Shown in pieces: positions 1 to 7,363 of a stretch of DNA of 9,117 nucleotides; the first letter of the stretch is position 1; every line of letters starts with the position of its first letter. The translations under genes and the position numbers were made by a program. This stretch comes from an uncultured Cocleimonas sp. (GTDB taxonomy: Bacteria > Pseudomonadota > Gammaproteobacteria > Thiotrichales > Thiotrichaceae), in assembly GCA_937974135.1 (NCBI GenBank), contig CALJIH010000155.1, positions 1-9,117 on the forward strand, read 5' to 3'. Under the pieces are notes generated by a model. It was not told the DNA's origin, made no database searches, and saw nothing but the letters and a program-made list of their open reading frames with translations.

Positions 1-518
1 TCTACATTCACAATCTCTCCATTCCTGCCAGGAGTAGCATATAAACCGATATTTTTATATTCGATGTTTTTTCCATTGAGAATTAATTTCTTATCCTCTG
101 TCCATTCGACAACATCTCCAGGAAGACCAATGAGTCGTTTAATATAATTAATTTTCGGATTGGGAGGATAACGAAAAACAACGACATCACCGCGTGATGG
201 GCCACCCGTGTCGATAATTTTTTTGTGGATTATTGGCAGTTTGACGCCATATGCATATTTTTTGACTAAAACAAAATCTCCAATTTCTAAAGTTGGTATC
301 ATTGAACCTGAGGGAATCCTAAACGGTTCAGCCACAAAGGAACGCATAACAATGACAATTAATAAAATCGGGAAGAAAGATTTAGAATAATCCAGCAATA
401 TAGGTTCATTACCTTCTTCATCTACAGACTTACCTTTGAAACAGTAGAACAGTAAAATGAGCCCGCTGAGAAACGTTAATCCTACTAATATCACTTCTAA
501 ATTTAAATGAAAACCCAT
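1..518 (-). CDS. lepB: Signal peptidase I (LepB), 5' part, cut by window edge
   Basis: Type I signal peptidase (family S26), which removes signal peptides from exported proteins on the outer face of the inner membrane. About 172 N-terminal residues are visible and the C-terminus lies beyond position 1. A first membrane segment spans about residues 8-27 and a second about 47-58. They are followed by the family box EPFRIPSGSMIPTLEIGD, where Ser72 (codon 305-303) is the expected nucleophile. The second catalytic box, YIKRLIGLPGD, contains Lys127 (codon 140-138). Both members of the Ser/Lys dyad are therefore present. The ATG at 518-516 shares its A with the lepA stop (TAATG), which suggests translational coupling; no strong ribosome binding site is needed or seen. 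The lepA-lepB order is the classical one. Confidence 0.95.
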   Translation of the reverse strand, partial: MGFHLNLEVILVGLTFLSGLILLFYCFKGKSVDEEGNEPILLDYSKSFFPILLIVIVMRSFVAEPFRIPSGSMIPTLEIGDFVLVKKYAYGVKLPIIHKKIIDTGGPSRGDVVVFRYPPNPKINYIKRLIGLPGDVVEWTEDKKLILNGKNIEYKNIGLYATPGRNGEIVNV

Positions 519-2323
519 TAACTTTCATCTCTCTTAAGCACTGCCAAAAAGGCTTCTTGTGGTATTTCAACATTACCTACTTGTTTCATGCGTTTCTTAC
601 CTGCTTTTTGTTTTTCTAGGAGCTTTCGCTTACGTGAAACGTCACCGCCATAACACTTAGCTGTTACATTTTTGCGTAGTGCTTTTACATTTGATCTGGC
701 AATTATATTTCCACCAATCGCAGCTTGAATTGCAACGTCAAACATTTGTCTTTGGATAACTTCCCGCATGCGTTCAACCAACACTCGACCACGTGCTTGA
801 GAGAAGTCTTTATGAACAATAATGGATAAAGCATCCACTGGCTCACCGTTGATCAAAATATCAACTTTAACTAAAGGTGCTGGCGTAAAATGATCAAGCT
901 CATAATCAAACGACGCATATCCGCGGCTTACTGACTTAAGTCGATCGAAAAAGTCTAAAACTACTTCACTCAAAGGCAAATGATAATCTAATGTCACTTG
1001 ATTACCTAAGTATTTCATTTCCTTTTGAATTCCACGTTTTTCAACGCATAAAGATATGACATTCCCAACGTATTCTTGAGGTACCATAATGGTTCCTCGA
1101 ATAACAGGCTCTCTGACTTCTTCAATGTAGTTGACCGCAGGTAATTCTGCAGGATTATGAATATTAATAGTCTCGCCTTTGGTAGTCTCAACTTCATAGA
1201 CCACTGAGGGTGCGGTGGTGATCAAATCAAGATCATATTCGCGTTCTAATCGCTCTTGAACAATCTCCATATGCAACATGCCCAAAAAACCGATTCTAAA
1301 ACCAAAACCTAATGCCTGCGATGTTTCTGGCTCATAGTGCAATGAGGCATCATTCAAATGCAGTTTATCTAATGCATCTCTTAAGTTTTCATAATCATCT
1401 GCACTTACTGGGAACATTCCTGCAAACACACGAGGTTGTATCTCTTTAAAGCCTTCAAGTGCTTCATCAGCAGAATCTTTAACGGTAGTGAAAGTATCAC
1501 CAACTTTTGCCGCTTCGATATCTTTGATACCAGCGATAACGTAACCTACTTCACCTGCGACTAAAAAATCTTTTTCAATACGTTTAGGGGTAAAAATACC
1601 GACATTATCTACTTGATATTCAGCTTTAGTTGACATCGGCATAACTTTAGATTTTTTACCTATCCTGCCATCTATCACTCTTACTAGTGAGACTACACCT
1701 AAATAATTATCAAACCATGAGTCAATGATGAGTGCCTTCAAAGGCTTATCCACATCGCCTTCAGGTGGAGGAATCCTCTGCACTAATTGCTCAAGTAAGT
1801 CTTCGATGCCAACACCTGTTTTACCACTTACATGAATAGCATCTGTCGCATCAATGCCTATTATTTCTTCAATTTCTTGTGATACCCTAAAAACATCAGC
1901 AGCTGGTAAATCTATTTTATTCAGTACCGGTACGACTTCTAAATCAAGATCAATTGCGGTGTAACAATTAGCAACACTTTGGGCTTCTACACCTTGAGAT
2001 GCATCTACCACTAATAAAGCACCTTCACAGGCAGAGAGGGAACGCGAAACCTCATACGAAAAATCGACATGACCAGGCGTATCAATAAAATTTAGATGAT
2101 AGGTTTCACCATCTTTAGAATGAAAATCAAGCGAAACACTTTGCGCTTTGATCGTTATTCCACGCTCTCTTTCAATGTCCATTGAATCCAGAACTTGATT
2201 ATCCATTTCACGTTCAGACAAGCCCTCGCATACCTGAATAAAACGATCTGAGATCGTCGATTTACCATGATCTATGTGAGCAATAATGGAAAAATTACGG
2301 ATATTTTGATTTGCTAAAGCCAT
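518..2323 (-). CDS. lepA: Elongation factor 4 / LepA GTPase
   Basis: Ribosome-bound translational GTPase (EF4), cytosolic and membrane-associated, implicated in back-translocation, initiation and ribosome biogenesis. The protein has 601 residues, against about 599 in E. coli, and aligns with that protein by eye over its whole length. GTPase motifs are in order: G1 AHIDHGKST at 15-23, G2 RGIT at 54-57, G3 DTPGH at 81-85 and G4 NKID at 135-138. The G5 position reads S166-G-K168 where E. coli has SAK. EF-G-like domains II, III and V follow. The LepA-specific basic C-terminal domain, with CYGGD and lysine-rich KQKAGKKRMK, covers about 540-601. The ATG at 2323 starts MALANQNIRNFSIIAHID, giving a slightly longer N-terminus than E. 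coli, with only a weak AAGA upstream. It lies 43 bp downstream of the glutaredoxin-like gene and overlaps lepB by one base. Confidence 0.98.
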   Translation of the reverse strand: MALANQNIRNFSIIAHIDHGKSTISDRFIQVCEGLSEREMDNQVLDSMDIERERGITIKAQSVSLDFHSKDGETYHLNFIDTPGHVDFSYEVSRSLSACEGALLVVDASQGVEAQSVANCYTAIDLDLEVVPVLNKIDLPAADVFRVSQEIEEIIGIDATDAIHVSGKTGVGIEDLLEQLVQRIPPPEGDVDKPLKALIIDSWFDNYLGVVSLVRVIDGRIGKKSKVMPMSTKAEYQVDNVGIFTPKRIEKDFLVAGEVGYVIAGIKDIEAAKVGDTFTTVKDSADEALEGFKEIQPRVFAGMFPVSADDYENLRDALDKLHLNDASLHYEPETSQALGFGFRIGFLGMLHMEIVQERLEREYDLDLITTAPSVVYEVETTKGETINIHNPAELPAVNYIEEVREPVIRGTIMVPQEYVGNVISLCVEKRGIQKEMKYLGNQVTLDYHLPLSEVVLDFFDRLKSVSRGYASFDYELDHFTPAPLVKVDILINGEPVDALSIIVHKDFSQARGRVLVERMREVIQRQMFDVAIQAAIGGNIIARSNVKALRKNVTAKCYGGDVSRKRKLLEKQKAGKKRMKQVGNVEIPQEAFLAVLKRDES

Positions 2324-2366
2324 TTACGATTCTTAATTTAATTCAATGATTAATTATTAGAGTTGA

Positions 2367-2645
2367 TTAGTCATCATCTGAAAAATCATTGCTTAGTGCC
2401 TCACGGACAGCAATTTCATCGAAATAATGATAAAAAATAACGTCTTCCTGATAAGTCACTACAGGTACATCTATATTGTATCTAGCGCGTACTTCGCTAC
2501 TTACTAATGATTGATCATCAATATCTAATAAAGTAATTTCAAATTTCAGTTCTTTTTGAAGCTGAAACAAAGAAGCCACCACAAGTTCACACAAATGGCA
2601 GCTGTCGCGATGATACACTATAAGTTCTTTAGAAAATACGGACAT
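2367..2645 (-). CDS. Glutaredoxin-like thiol-disulfide protein (DUF836 type)
   Basis: Small 92-residue protein with a thioredoxin-like fold signature. An N-terminal strand, ELIVYHRDS, leads into the redox motif C16-H-L-C19, then a helix, a second strand (FEITLLDID) and a presumed cis-proline at P61 in the VPVV strand. The tail is acidic (SDDD). This matches glutaredoxin-like family proteins (DUF836), which often sit between mucD/degP and lepA in gammaproteobacteria; substrate and partner are unknown. It probably belongs to one transcript with degP (40 bp upstream) and lepA (43 bp downstream). No clear ribosome binding site precedes the ATG at 2645. A small AT-rich hairpin, TTAGT-AAAA-ACTAA on the coding strand (2659-2646), occupies that place instead. 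The family call is sound; the cellular role is not established. Confidence 0.85.
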   Translation of the reverse strand: MSVFSKELIVYHRDSCHLCELVVASLFQLQKELKFEITLLDIDDQSLVSSEVRARYNIDVPVVTYQEDVIFYHYFDEIAVREALSNDFSDDD

Positions 2646-2685
2646 TTAGTTTTTACTAACTGCACTTCTTTTTAAAATAAGCAAA

Positions 2686-4113
2686 CTACTTTTCAGAGCC
2701 AGTTTTATCCGCTTTTAATGCCAGAAATCGAGCTGCGCCATCTCTTAAAATTAAAATAGCATACGTTTTGCCAACTTCAATATTTTCACCCAATGTATTT
2801 AAATCTTTAAGATCAGAAATATGTTCACCTTTGAACATCATTATCAAGTCACCAGCTTCTATTCCTGCAGATCTTGCAGGATCACCTTTAATACCTTTAA
2901 CCAAAACACCTTTTTTAACATCTAGGTCCTTTTTAGATTCTTCATCAAGATCAACCAATTCCATGCCTAGCAATACATTTTTTTCCTTTGGCTTTTCTAC
3001 TTTTTTAGGTGCCTTTCTTGCCTGATCTTCAGAAGGTAACTCTGCTAATCTAATTTTCAAGGTTTCTGTTTTATTACCTCGCCTGACTTTTAATTCAACA
3101 TCTTCATCCAGTGTTGTTGAACCTACAATCACAGGTAATGCAGAGGCGTTTTTTACGAGCTTCCCATCAAATTCCAAAACGATATCACCTTGCTCCAATA
3201 TCCCTTTTGCAGGTCCATCATTGATTACATTTACAATTAATGCACCAGTTGGATTCTCTAAACCAAATGATAATGCTAAATCACGAGTAACTTCTTGAAT
3301 ATAAACGCCTAACCAAGCACGTGAAACTTTGCCTTTGGACTTAAGTTGCTCTACAACGCGTTGTGCAACGTCTATTGGGATGGCAAAGGACACTCCCATA
3401 AATCCACCGGTACGACTGAATATTTGCGAATTAATGCCAACCACTTCGCCTTTTAAATTAAATAACGGACCACCAGAATTACCTGGATTTATCGCCACAT
3501 CGGTTTGAATAAATGGAACATAATTTTCTGAGGGTAAACTTCGCCCTTTAGCACTAACGATCCCAGCGGTAACACTATGATCGAAACCGAAAGGTGAACC
3601 TATGGCAACTACCCACTCACCCACTTTTAAACGTTTAGAACTTCCTGTTTCCAGTACTGGTAAGTCTGTTGCATCAACTTTTAATAAAGCGACATCACTG
3701 CGCTTATCAACCCCAACTAATTCAGCGGAAAGTTCGCGACGATCACTTAATCGGACAATAATTTCATCTGCTTGAGCAATCACATGGTAATTTGTAACTA
3801 CATATCCGTCTTTAGATGTTATAAAACCAGAACCCAAAGAGCTTGCTTCTCTATCAGGAGGAAAACTTCCTCTATCTTTATCCAAAAAGCGTTTCATTAA
3901 TTCATCAAAAATTTCCCCCTGTTCACTATTCAAACCTGGTGGTTTTTTGGAAGATTTATCGCTTTGTTTAGTACTGATATTCACAACTGCAGCACTGTGT
4001 TTTTCTACTAATTTTGTAAAATCAGGCAGTTCCGCTTTAGCAATATTACTCATAAATACTAAAGTTATAATTAGCAGAGATGACGAAATTCTTTTTAATA
4101 TTAAAATGGACAT
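2686..4113 (-). CDS. degP: Periplasmic serine protease/chaperone DegP (MucD/HtrA family)
   Basis: HtrA-family serine protease that degrades or holds misfolded envelope proteins in the periplasm; in Pseudomonas the orthologue mucD lies in the same place and dampens AlgU activity. The protein has 475 residues, nearly the size of MucD (474). A signal peptide covers residues 1-27 with an AKA/EL cleavage site. The trypsin-like domain (about 35-255) carries the full triad: His110 in VVTNYHVI, Asp140 in DKRSDVALLK and Ser213 in NPGNSGGPL. PDZ1 spans about 265-355. A charged linker rich in Lys and Pro (365-378) leads to PDZ2 at about 380-470. The ATG at 4113 is preceded by AAGAG with 6-nt spacing. 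A 188-bp gap separates it from rseC, so it may have its own promoter. The symbol mucD would be equally fitting. Confidence 0.95.
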   Translation of the reverse strand: MSILILKRISSSLLIITLVFMSNIAKAELPDFTKLVEKHSAAVVNISTKQSDKSSKKPPGLNSEQGEIFDELMKRFLDKDRGSFPPDREASSLGSGFITSKDGYVVTNYHVIAQADEIIVRLSDRRELSAELVGVDKRSDVALLKVDATDLPVLETGSSKRLKVGEWVVAIGSPFGFDHSVTAGIVSAKGRSLPSENYVPFIQTDVAINPGNSGGPLFNLKGEVVGINSQIFSRTGGFMGVSFAIPIDVAQRVVEQLKSKGKVSRAWLGVYIQEVTRDLALSFGLENPTGALIVNVINDGPAKGILEQGDIVLEFDGKLVKNASALPVIVGSTTLDEDVELKVRRGNKTETLKIRLAELPSEDQARKAPKKVEKPKEKNVLLGMELVDLDEESKKDLDVKKGVLVKGIKGDPARSAGIEAGDLIMMFKGEHISDLKDLNTLGENIEVGKTYAILILRDGAARFLALKADKTGSEK

Positions 4114-4301
4114 AAGAAACTCTTTTAATAATTAGAGAAAGCGATACAAACCAATAAAACTCATACCAAAAGACGGTTTATCTATGCCCATATTGCCATA
4201 AATACCTTATTAGCTTTAGTAATTTAAGCAAAAAACCTTAAAAAGTGGGGGGGTGTCTTTTTAATTCTAAACTAATCAACTACTTCTAAAGAATACATAA
4301 C
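4114..4301 (-). other. Intergenic region rseC-degP
   Basis: This gap of 188 bp is long for an operon whose other junctions, apart from rpoE-rseA, are 43 bp or less. It holds the C-rich-loop stem-loop at 4238-4264, listed separately, followed on the coding strand by a T-tract. The remainder is AT-rich. I looked for a sigma-E-type promoter (GAACTT-N16-TCTGA) and for a good sigma-70 promoter ahead of degP. The best sigma-70 match is TTGGTA-N17-TATCGC on the minus strand, which is too weak to call. The only open frames are trivial, such as a 10-codon one just before degP. Confidence 0.6.
4238..4264 (-). repeat. Stem-loop repeat, copy 1 (3' of rseC)
   Basis: On the minus (coding) strand this reads TTAAAAAG, loop ACACCCCCCCA (11 nt), CTTTTTAA, a perfect 8-bp inverted repeat. 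A run GGTTTTTT follows downstream. It lies 38 nt after the rseC stop. The core AAAAAGACACCCCCC, then C, then ACTTTT recurs almost identically at 9089-9110 after nadB. The hairpin stem is A:T-rich and unlike a typical GC-rich intrinsic terminator. The C-run in the loop is the conserved part. It could be a weak terminator, a Rho or RNA-binding site, or a dispersed repeat. Confidence 0.7.
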
Positions 4302-4748
4302 TTAAACAGGTTCAAGATTAATAATTTTTCGGATTAGTTTTGGTTCAAACTGATTAGCAATTTTTGTTTTCTTGGAATATTGATTCACCATTAATAAACC
4401 TAAAAACAAGCCAAGAAAACCAGCAATCGCTGATGCTGATTCACCAAATACAAGTAGAGCAATAAAGGCAAAAATAAAAAGAAGAAGTAAAGGCAGAAGG
4501 TACATTAAAATAGTAGCTTGTAATAATTTATTCGAAGGCATGCCTACGATAACCGTATCTCCTTCATTGAGCTTTAAAGTATTAATAACCTTGAGTTTAT
4601 TTCTTGGTCTGAATGAAAATATAGAAGCTACACTACCACAACCAGTTTTAGATGAGCAGTTGTTACAAGATGCCTTATTTTGTGTTTCAAGGAAAACGAA
4701 CTCACCTGTAATGTGTGATACGACCGCTTCCTCTTCAGCAAATTTCAT
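4302..4748 (-). CDS. rseC: RseC/MucC family membrane protein
   Basis: Inner-membrane protein of the sigma-E operon. In E. coli RseC influences SoxR reduction and the sigma-E operon; in Pseudomonas the counterpart is MucC; the molecular function is poorly known. The protein has 148 residues (E. coli about 159). The N-terminal domain carries a cysteine cluster, C28-x2-C31-x5-C37, typical of the family. Two membrane helices follow at about 75-101 and 105-121, then a short basic tail. The ATG at 4748 lies 10 bp after the rseB stop without a recognisable ribosome binding site, so coupling to rseB translation is likely. It appears to be the last gene of the rpoE-rseABC unit, since a long gap and a stem-loop follow. 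Confidence 0.93.
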   Translation of the reverse strand: MKFAEEEAVVSHITGEFVFLETQNKASCNNCSSKTGCGSVASIFSFRPRNKLKVINTLKLNEGDTVIVGMPSNKLLQATILMYLLPLLLLFIFAFIALLVFGESASAIAGFLGLFLGLLMVNQYSKKTKIANQFEPKLIRKIINLEPV

Positions 4749-4758
4749 GGTAAATAAA

Positions 4759-5775
4759 TTACGGTTGTTCCTTTTTAAGATTCTTCACAACATTTTTTAA
4801 AGTAAGTTCAGGAACCTCACCAACAGCAGTAATTCTATGGCTTCCTCTGTTTTGAGTAACCATATTCAAAGCACCAGAATTTACTTGGATCGCATTTAAC
4901 GGCACCGTATTTTCACTGATTGGGGTTAAAAATAAGGACATAGAAATTAAACCGTCACTAATGACATAATGTTTGGAAATAGTTTCACCATTTGGTGAAT
5001 CTTCTTTCATATGCGGTGCTTGTCTGATTTCAAATCCTGCGGGAAGAGCTTCAATTACCCAGCCATCTTCCAAAGAAGCATTAGATAATTGGCGCAACAA
5101 TATTTCTACTTCTGATGAAGATGCATCTGCTGCCTCATCGATTGGAATTAAAGGATCAGGTGATTTAACAGCAGCTACATTTGATACACCTGACTCTGGC
5201 ACTCTAATTTCAATGTTAGTAAACATAAACTGTTCAACAGGTTTGTGGCTTTTTCCTACTAAGCGATAATCCAGCAACATACCAGAAACCATATCGACAC
5301 AATATTTCTGTAAGTAGCGCTCTCTATCTTTAGGTCTGGCGGTGATTATTCTACAGGGAATGTTAGCCACCCTATTTTCACGCCCCATATCGAACGAATA
5401 CACCTTTTCCATTTCAGGACGGATGCGTGGTATTTTACTTAGAGAAAAACCTTTAACTTCTCGAGAAACTTCACTTCCACTTTCATTTAAGCGAACCACT
5501 CTCTCGGATTGAACACCATTTACTACAGAATGTTCAACCATTAAGGTAGATACATTATTGCCTTGAATTAAAACCAAAGTTCCGTTGTAGCTTAATTCAT
5601 GCAGTGCCTGATTCATTTTATTCAGTAATTTTATCGCACTCTCATCAGCATGAGAAATACCTGACACTGAAATTAGTGGAAAAAACAACAAAGCAGAGAG
5701 AGCTCTGTTTTTATACTTTTTATTCATGCAATTTAAATCTAATTGAAGCAATTGCTTTAAAAAACCAGTCTTCAT
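4759..5775 (-). CDS. rseB: Sigma-E regulatory protein RseB/MucB
   Basis: Periplasmic co-regulator that binds the periplasmic part of RseA and protects it from site-1 proteolysis until envelope signals displace it. The family two-domain layout is visible: a large lipoprotein-localisation-like N-terminal domain (ALHELSYNGTLVLIQG onward, with KDRERYLQKYCVDMVSGMLLDYRLV) and a smaller C-terminal domain from about DGWVIEALPAGFEI to the end. The hydrophobic stretch ALSALLFFPLISVSGISHA/DES is a signal peptide. The start is uncertain. The frame opens at GTG 5784, directly after the rseA stop. ATG 5775 has a purine-rich AAGTG just upstream and is chosen here (338 aa). ATG 5727 lacks a ribosome binding site but gives a standard 27-residue signal peptide and a 322-aa product, closer to E. 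coli (318). The mature protein is the same in all cases. Confidence 0.93.
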   Translation of the reverse strand: MKTGFLKQLLQLDLNCMNKKYKNRALSALLFFPLISVSGISHADESAIKLLNKMNQALHELSYNGTLVLIQGNNVSTLMVEHSVVNGVQSERVVRLNESGSEVSREVKGFSLSKIPRIRPEMEKVYSFDMGRENRVANIPCRIITARPKDRERYLQKYCVDMVSGMLLDYRLVGKSHKPVEQFMFTNIEIRVPESGVSNVAAVKSPDPLIPIDEAADASSSEVEILLRQLSNASLEDGWVIEALPAGFEIRQAPHMKEDSPNGETISKHYVISDGLISMSLFLTPISENTVPLNAIQVNSGALNMVTQNRGSHRITAVGEVPELTLKNVVKNLKKEQP

Positions 5776-5784
5776 TTTTTTCAC

Positions 5785-6441
5785 TTATTGATTATCTGTA
5801 TATGCGATAACGCGAACCGAAGGGACAAATGTCGACGTTGTTGTATATTGCATATGACTATCAACATATCTTTTCAACATTGATCTGGTGCGCGCATCTG
5901 CATCGATATACTCATCAGTATTTGAGGCTAGTGTTGGAATTGGCTCTGAGCTACTAGCATTTGGTGTAGCTTCAACAATTGCAGTGGGACCTGTTTTATC
6001 GACTATGATGTTTGGCTCAGATGTTGGCCCATTAAGCACACCAATATTCTGTAGACCCATGAAAGCTAAAGCTCCCAGTGAGGCCGCGAGTGCAAAACCA
6101 CCAAATGGCTTGATAAATGAAGATGAGTTAGATGCCACAGTGTTTGTGGCAGCCTGCGCAGTTTGCGCTTGATCCAACATTATGTTGTCAAACTGATCTT
6201 CATGTTCAATTTGTTCGTGAATGTTGTCTAAGAAACTACTCCCAAGCATCAAAGCAGGTTGTTGAGATTCCCCTGCCCTCATAGTTTCACCAATCAAAGC
6301 ATAATTCGCTAATTTACTTGATAATGCTTTATCAGATTTTAATTCATCTAAAACACGCCTTTCTTCAAACGAACCAGCTTCGTCATCGAGCAGTGCTGAT
6401 AAATGTTCAGACATTGATATTGGAGCTTCACTATTACTCAT
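5785..6441 (-). CDS. rseA: Anti-sigma-E factor RseA/MucA
   Basis: Single-pass membrane anti-sigma factor that holds RpoE inactive at the inner membrane; stress-induced proteolysis (DegS/AlgW, then RseP) frees the sigma factor. The product has 218 residues (E. coli 216). The cytoplasmic RseA_N domain is at about 10-60 (SEHLSALLDDEAGSFEERRVLDEL, then YALIGETMR). A linker leads to one membrane helix at about 113-131 (FGGFALAASLGALAFMGLQ). The periplasmic part has a Ser/Thr/Pro-rich stretch (138-175) and the conserved YVDSHMQYT region. The open frame extends upstream to a TTG at 6477, but ATG 6441 has GGAAG with 7-nt spacing and is the better start. It lies 190 bp after rpoE, unusually far, with a candidate sigma-E promoter in between. 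The rseB frame follows immediately. Confidence 0.93.
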   Translation of the reverse strand: MSNSEAPISMSEHLSALLDDEAGSFEERRVLDELKSDKALSSKLANYALIGETMRAGESQQPALMLGSSFLDNIHEQIEHEDQFDNIMLDQAQTAQAATNTVASNSSSFIKPFGGFALAASLGALAFMGLQNIGVLNGPTSEPNIIVDKTGPTAIVEATPNASSSEPIPTLASNTDEYIDADARTRSMLKRYVDSHMQYTTTSTFVPSVRVIAYTDNQ

Positions 6442-6631
6442 TTTCTTTCTTCCAAAAAATTCTAAATTATAGGACAACGTTATGCTGATTTAGTTCGTCC
6501 GTTTGTCGATAAATTCTCAATAAATTGGTATTTTTACAACAGTATAAAACATACCATCTTAAAATACGCTGAATTCATATATTTAATATCCAAAAACCTC
6601 ATAATCAAACGACCTTAGACCTAAAAAAACG
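6442..6631 (-). other. Intergenic region rpoE-rseA
   Basis: This spacer of 190 bp is AT-rich and contains the sigma-E-type promoter candidate at 6470-6496 and the rseA ribosome binding site. Known rpoE-rseA and algU-mucA junctions are only a few tens of bases, so the spacing is unusual. A 22-codon open frame (6602-6534, minus) is present but has no convincing coding evidence. I see no clear terminator hairpin after the rpoE stop. Confidence 0.6.
6470..6496 (-). promoter_or_regulatory. Candidate sigma-E promoter of rseA
   Basis: On the minus strand a -35-like GAACTA (6496-6491) is followed, after exactly 16 nt, by TCCTA (6474-6470). This fits the known sigma-E/AlgU pattern GAACTT-N16/17-TCTGA or TCCAA with few mismatches. 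Transcription would begin about 20 nt upstream of the rseA ATG at 6441. A perfect TATAAT (6471-6466) overlaps the -10, but no acceptable sigma-70 -35 lies at the right distance. The call rests on pattern and position only. Confidence 0.45.
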
Positions 6632-7207
6632 CTAAGCTAATAAAGGTGAGAGTTCTTCCTCTATTGACTCACGCGCTCTAAATATCCGAGATCTTACTGT
6701 ACCTATTGGACATTCCATGGCTTCAGATATTTCTTCATAACTCAAACCTTCCAATTCACGTAACGTAATTGCAATGCGCAAATCATCCGGTAACGCTTCA
6801 ATCGCACTTGTTAATGTGGTTCTAATCTCATCAGTTAACATTTCACTTTCTGGGCTTGCTAGATCTCTTAACATGCCACCACCATCGTATTGCTCGGCTT
6901 CTTGCGCATCAATATCATCATCAGGCATGCGACGGCTTTTTGAAACAAGGTGATTTTTAGCTGTATTTATAGATATCCGATACAGCCAAGTATAAAAAGC
7001 ACTGTCGCCTCGGAAGTTTTTGAGACCACGATAGGCTTTGATAAATGACTCTTGTGCTACATCCATAGCAATGTGAGGATCATGAACGTAACGAGTTACC
7101 AGATTAATCACTTTTTGTTGATATTTTAATACCAATACATCAAAAGCTGACTTATCACCTGATTGAACTCTTCTTACTAATTCTAAATCTGTTTGATTCG
7201 CGCCCAT
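6632..7207 (-). CDS. rpoE: RNA polymerase sigma-E factor (RpoE/AlgU)
   Basis: ECF sigma factor that directs RNA polymerase to envelope-stress promoters. From ATG 7207 the protein has 191 residues, exactly the E. coli length, and is very similar to it. Region 2 covers about 22-92, with DVAQESFIKAYRGL and FRGDSAFYTWLYRI followed by NTAKNHLV. An acidic linker follows, then region 4 at about 130-184 with the helix-turn-helix LSYEEISEAMECPIGTVRSRIFRARE. The frame also allows ATG 7216 (MPLMGAN), but GGAG at 7220-7217 abuts that codon, whereas it stands 9 nt before ATG 7207, so 7207 is preferred. It is the first gene of the leftward sigma-E cluster and is divergent from nadB. I did not find a convincing autoregulatory sigma-E promoter upstream. 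Confidence 0.97.
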   Translation of the reverse strand: MGANQTDLELVRRVQSGDKSAFDVLVLKYQQKVINLVTRYVHDPHIAMDVAQESFIKAYRGLKNFRGDSAFYTWLYRISINTAKNHLVSKSRRMPDDDIDAQEAEQYDGGGMLRDLASPESEMLTDEIRTTLTSAIEALPDDLRIAITLRELEGLSYEEISEAMECPIGTVRSRIFRARESIEEELSPLLA

Positions 7208-7216
7208 TAGGGGCAT

Positions 7217-7220
7217 CTCC
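7217..7220 (-). promoter_or_regulatory. Ribosome binding site deciding the rpoE start
   Basis: GGAG on the minus strand lies directly against ATG 7216 and 9 nt before ATG 7207. Normal spacing therefore selects the downstream ATG and a 191-residue RpoE. Confidence 0.6.
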
Positions 7221-7363
7221 TATAAGGCATTGCAATTTTGATTAGCGGCATTTTCCTTGAAACAACAATCAAAATTAAACAATTTATGCCTTCACTTCTA
7301 AATTATTTATGTGGGGTATGATAATCTAATAACCACATTGAATCCATGTATCTAACATATACA

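Noticed and set aside
208..390. 60-codon plus-strand open frame opposite lepB
   Set aside because: It lies wholly antisense to the catalytic region of lepB, whose codons and motifs explain the sequence.
4540..4800. 86-codon plus-strand open frame across the rseC/rseB junction
   Set aside because: It is antisense to rseC and the end of rseB, both strongly supported; no ribosome binding site or family resemblance.
5745..5756. 12-bp perfect palindrome AAGCAATTGCTT near the 5' end of the rseB frame
   Set aside because: It lies between two possible rseB starts and is a single AT-rich palindrome; no second site or context supports an operator.
6534..6602. 22-codon open frame (minus) in the rpoE-rseA gap
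   Set aside because: It is very short, has only a distant AAGG upstream and no recognisable composition or motif; chance frames of this size are common in AT-rich DNA.
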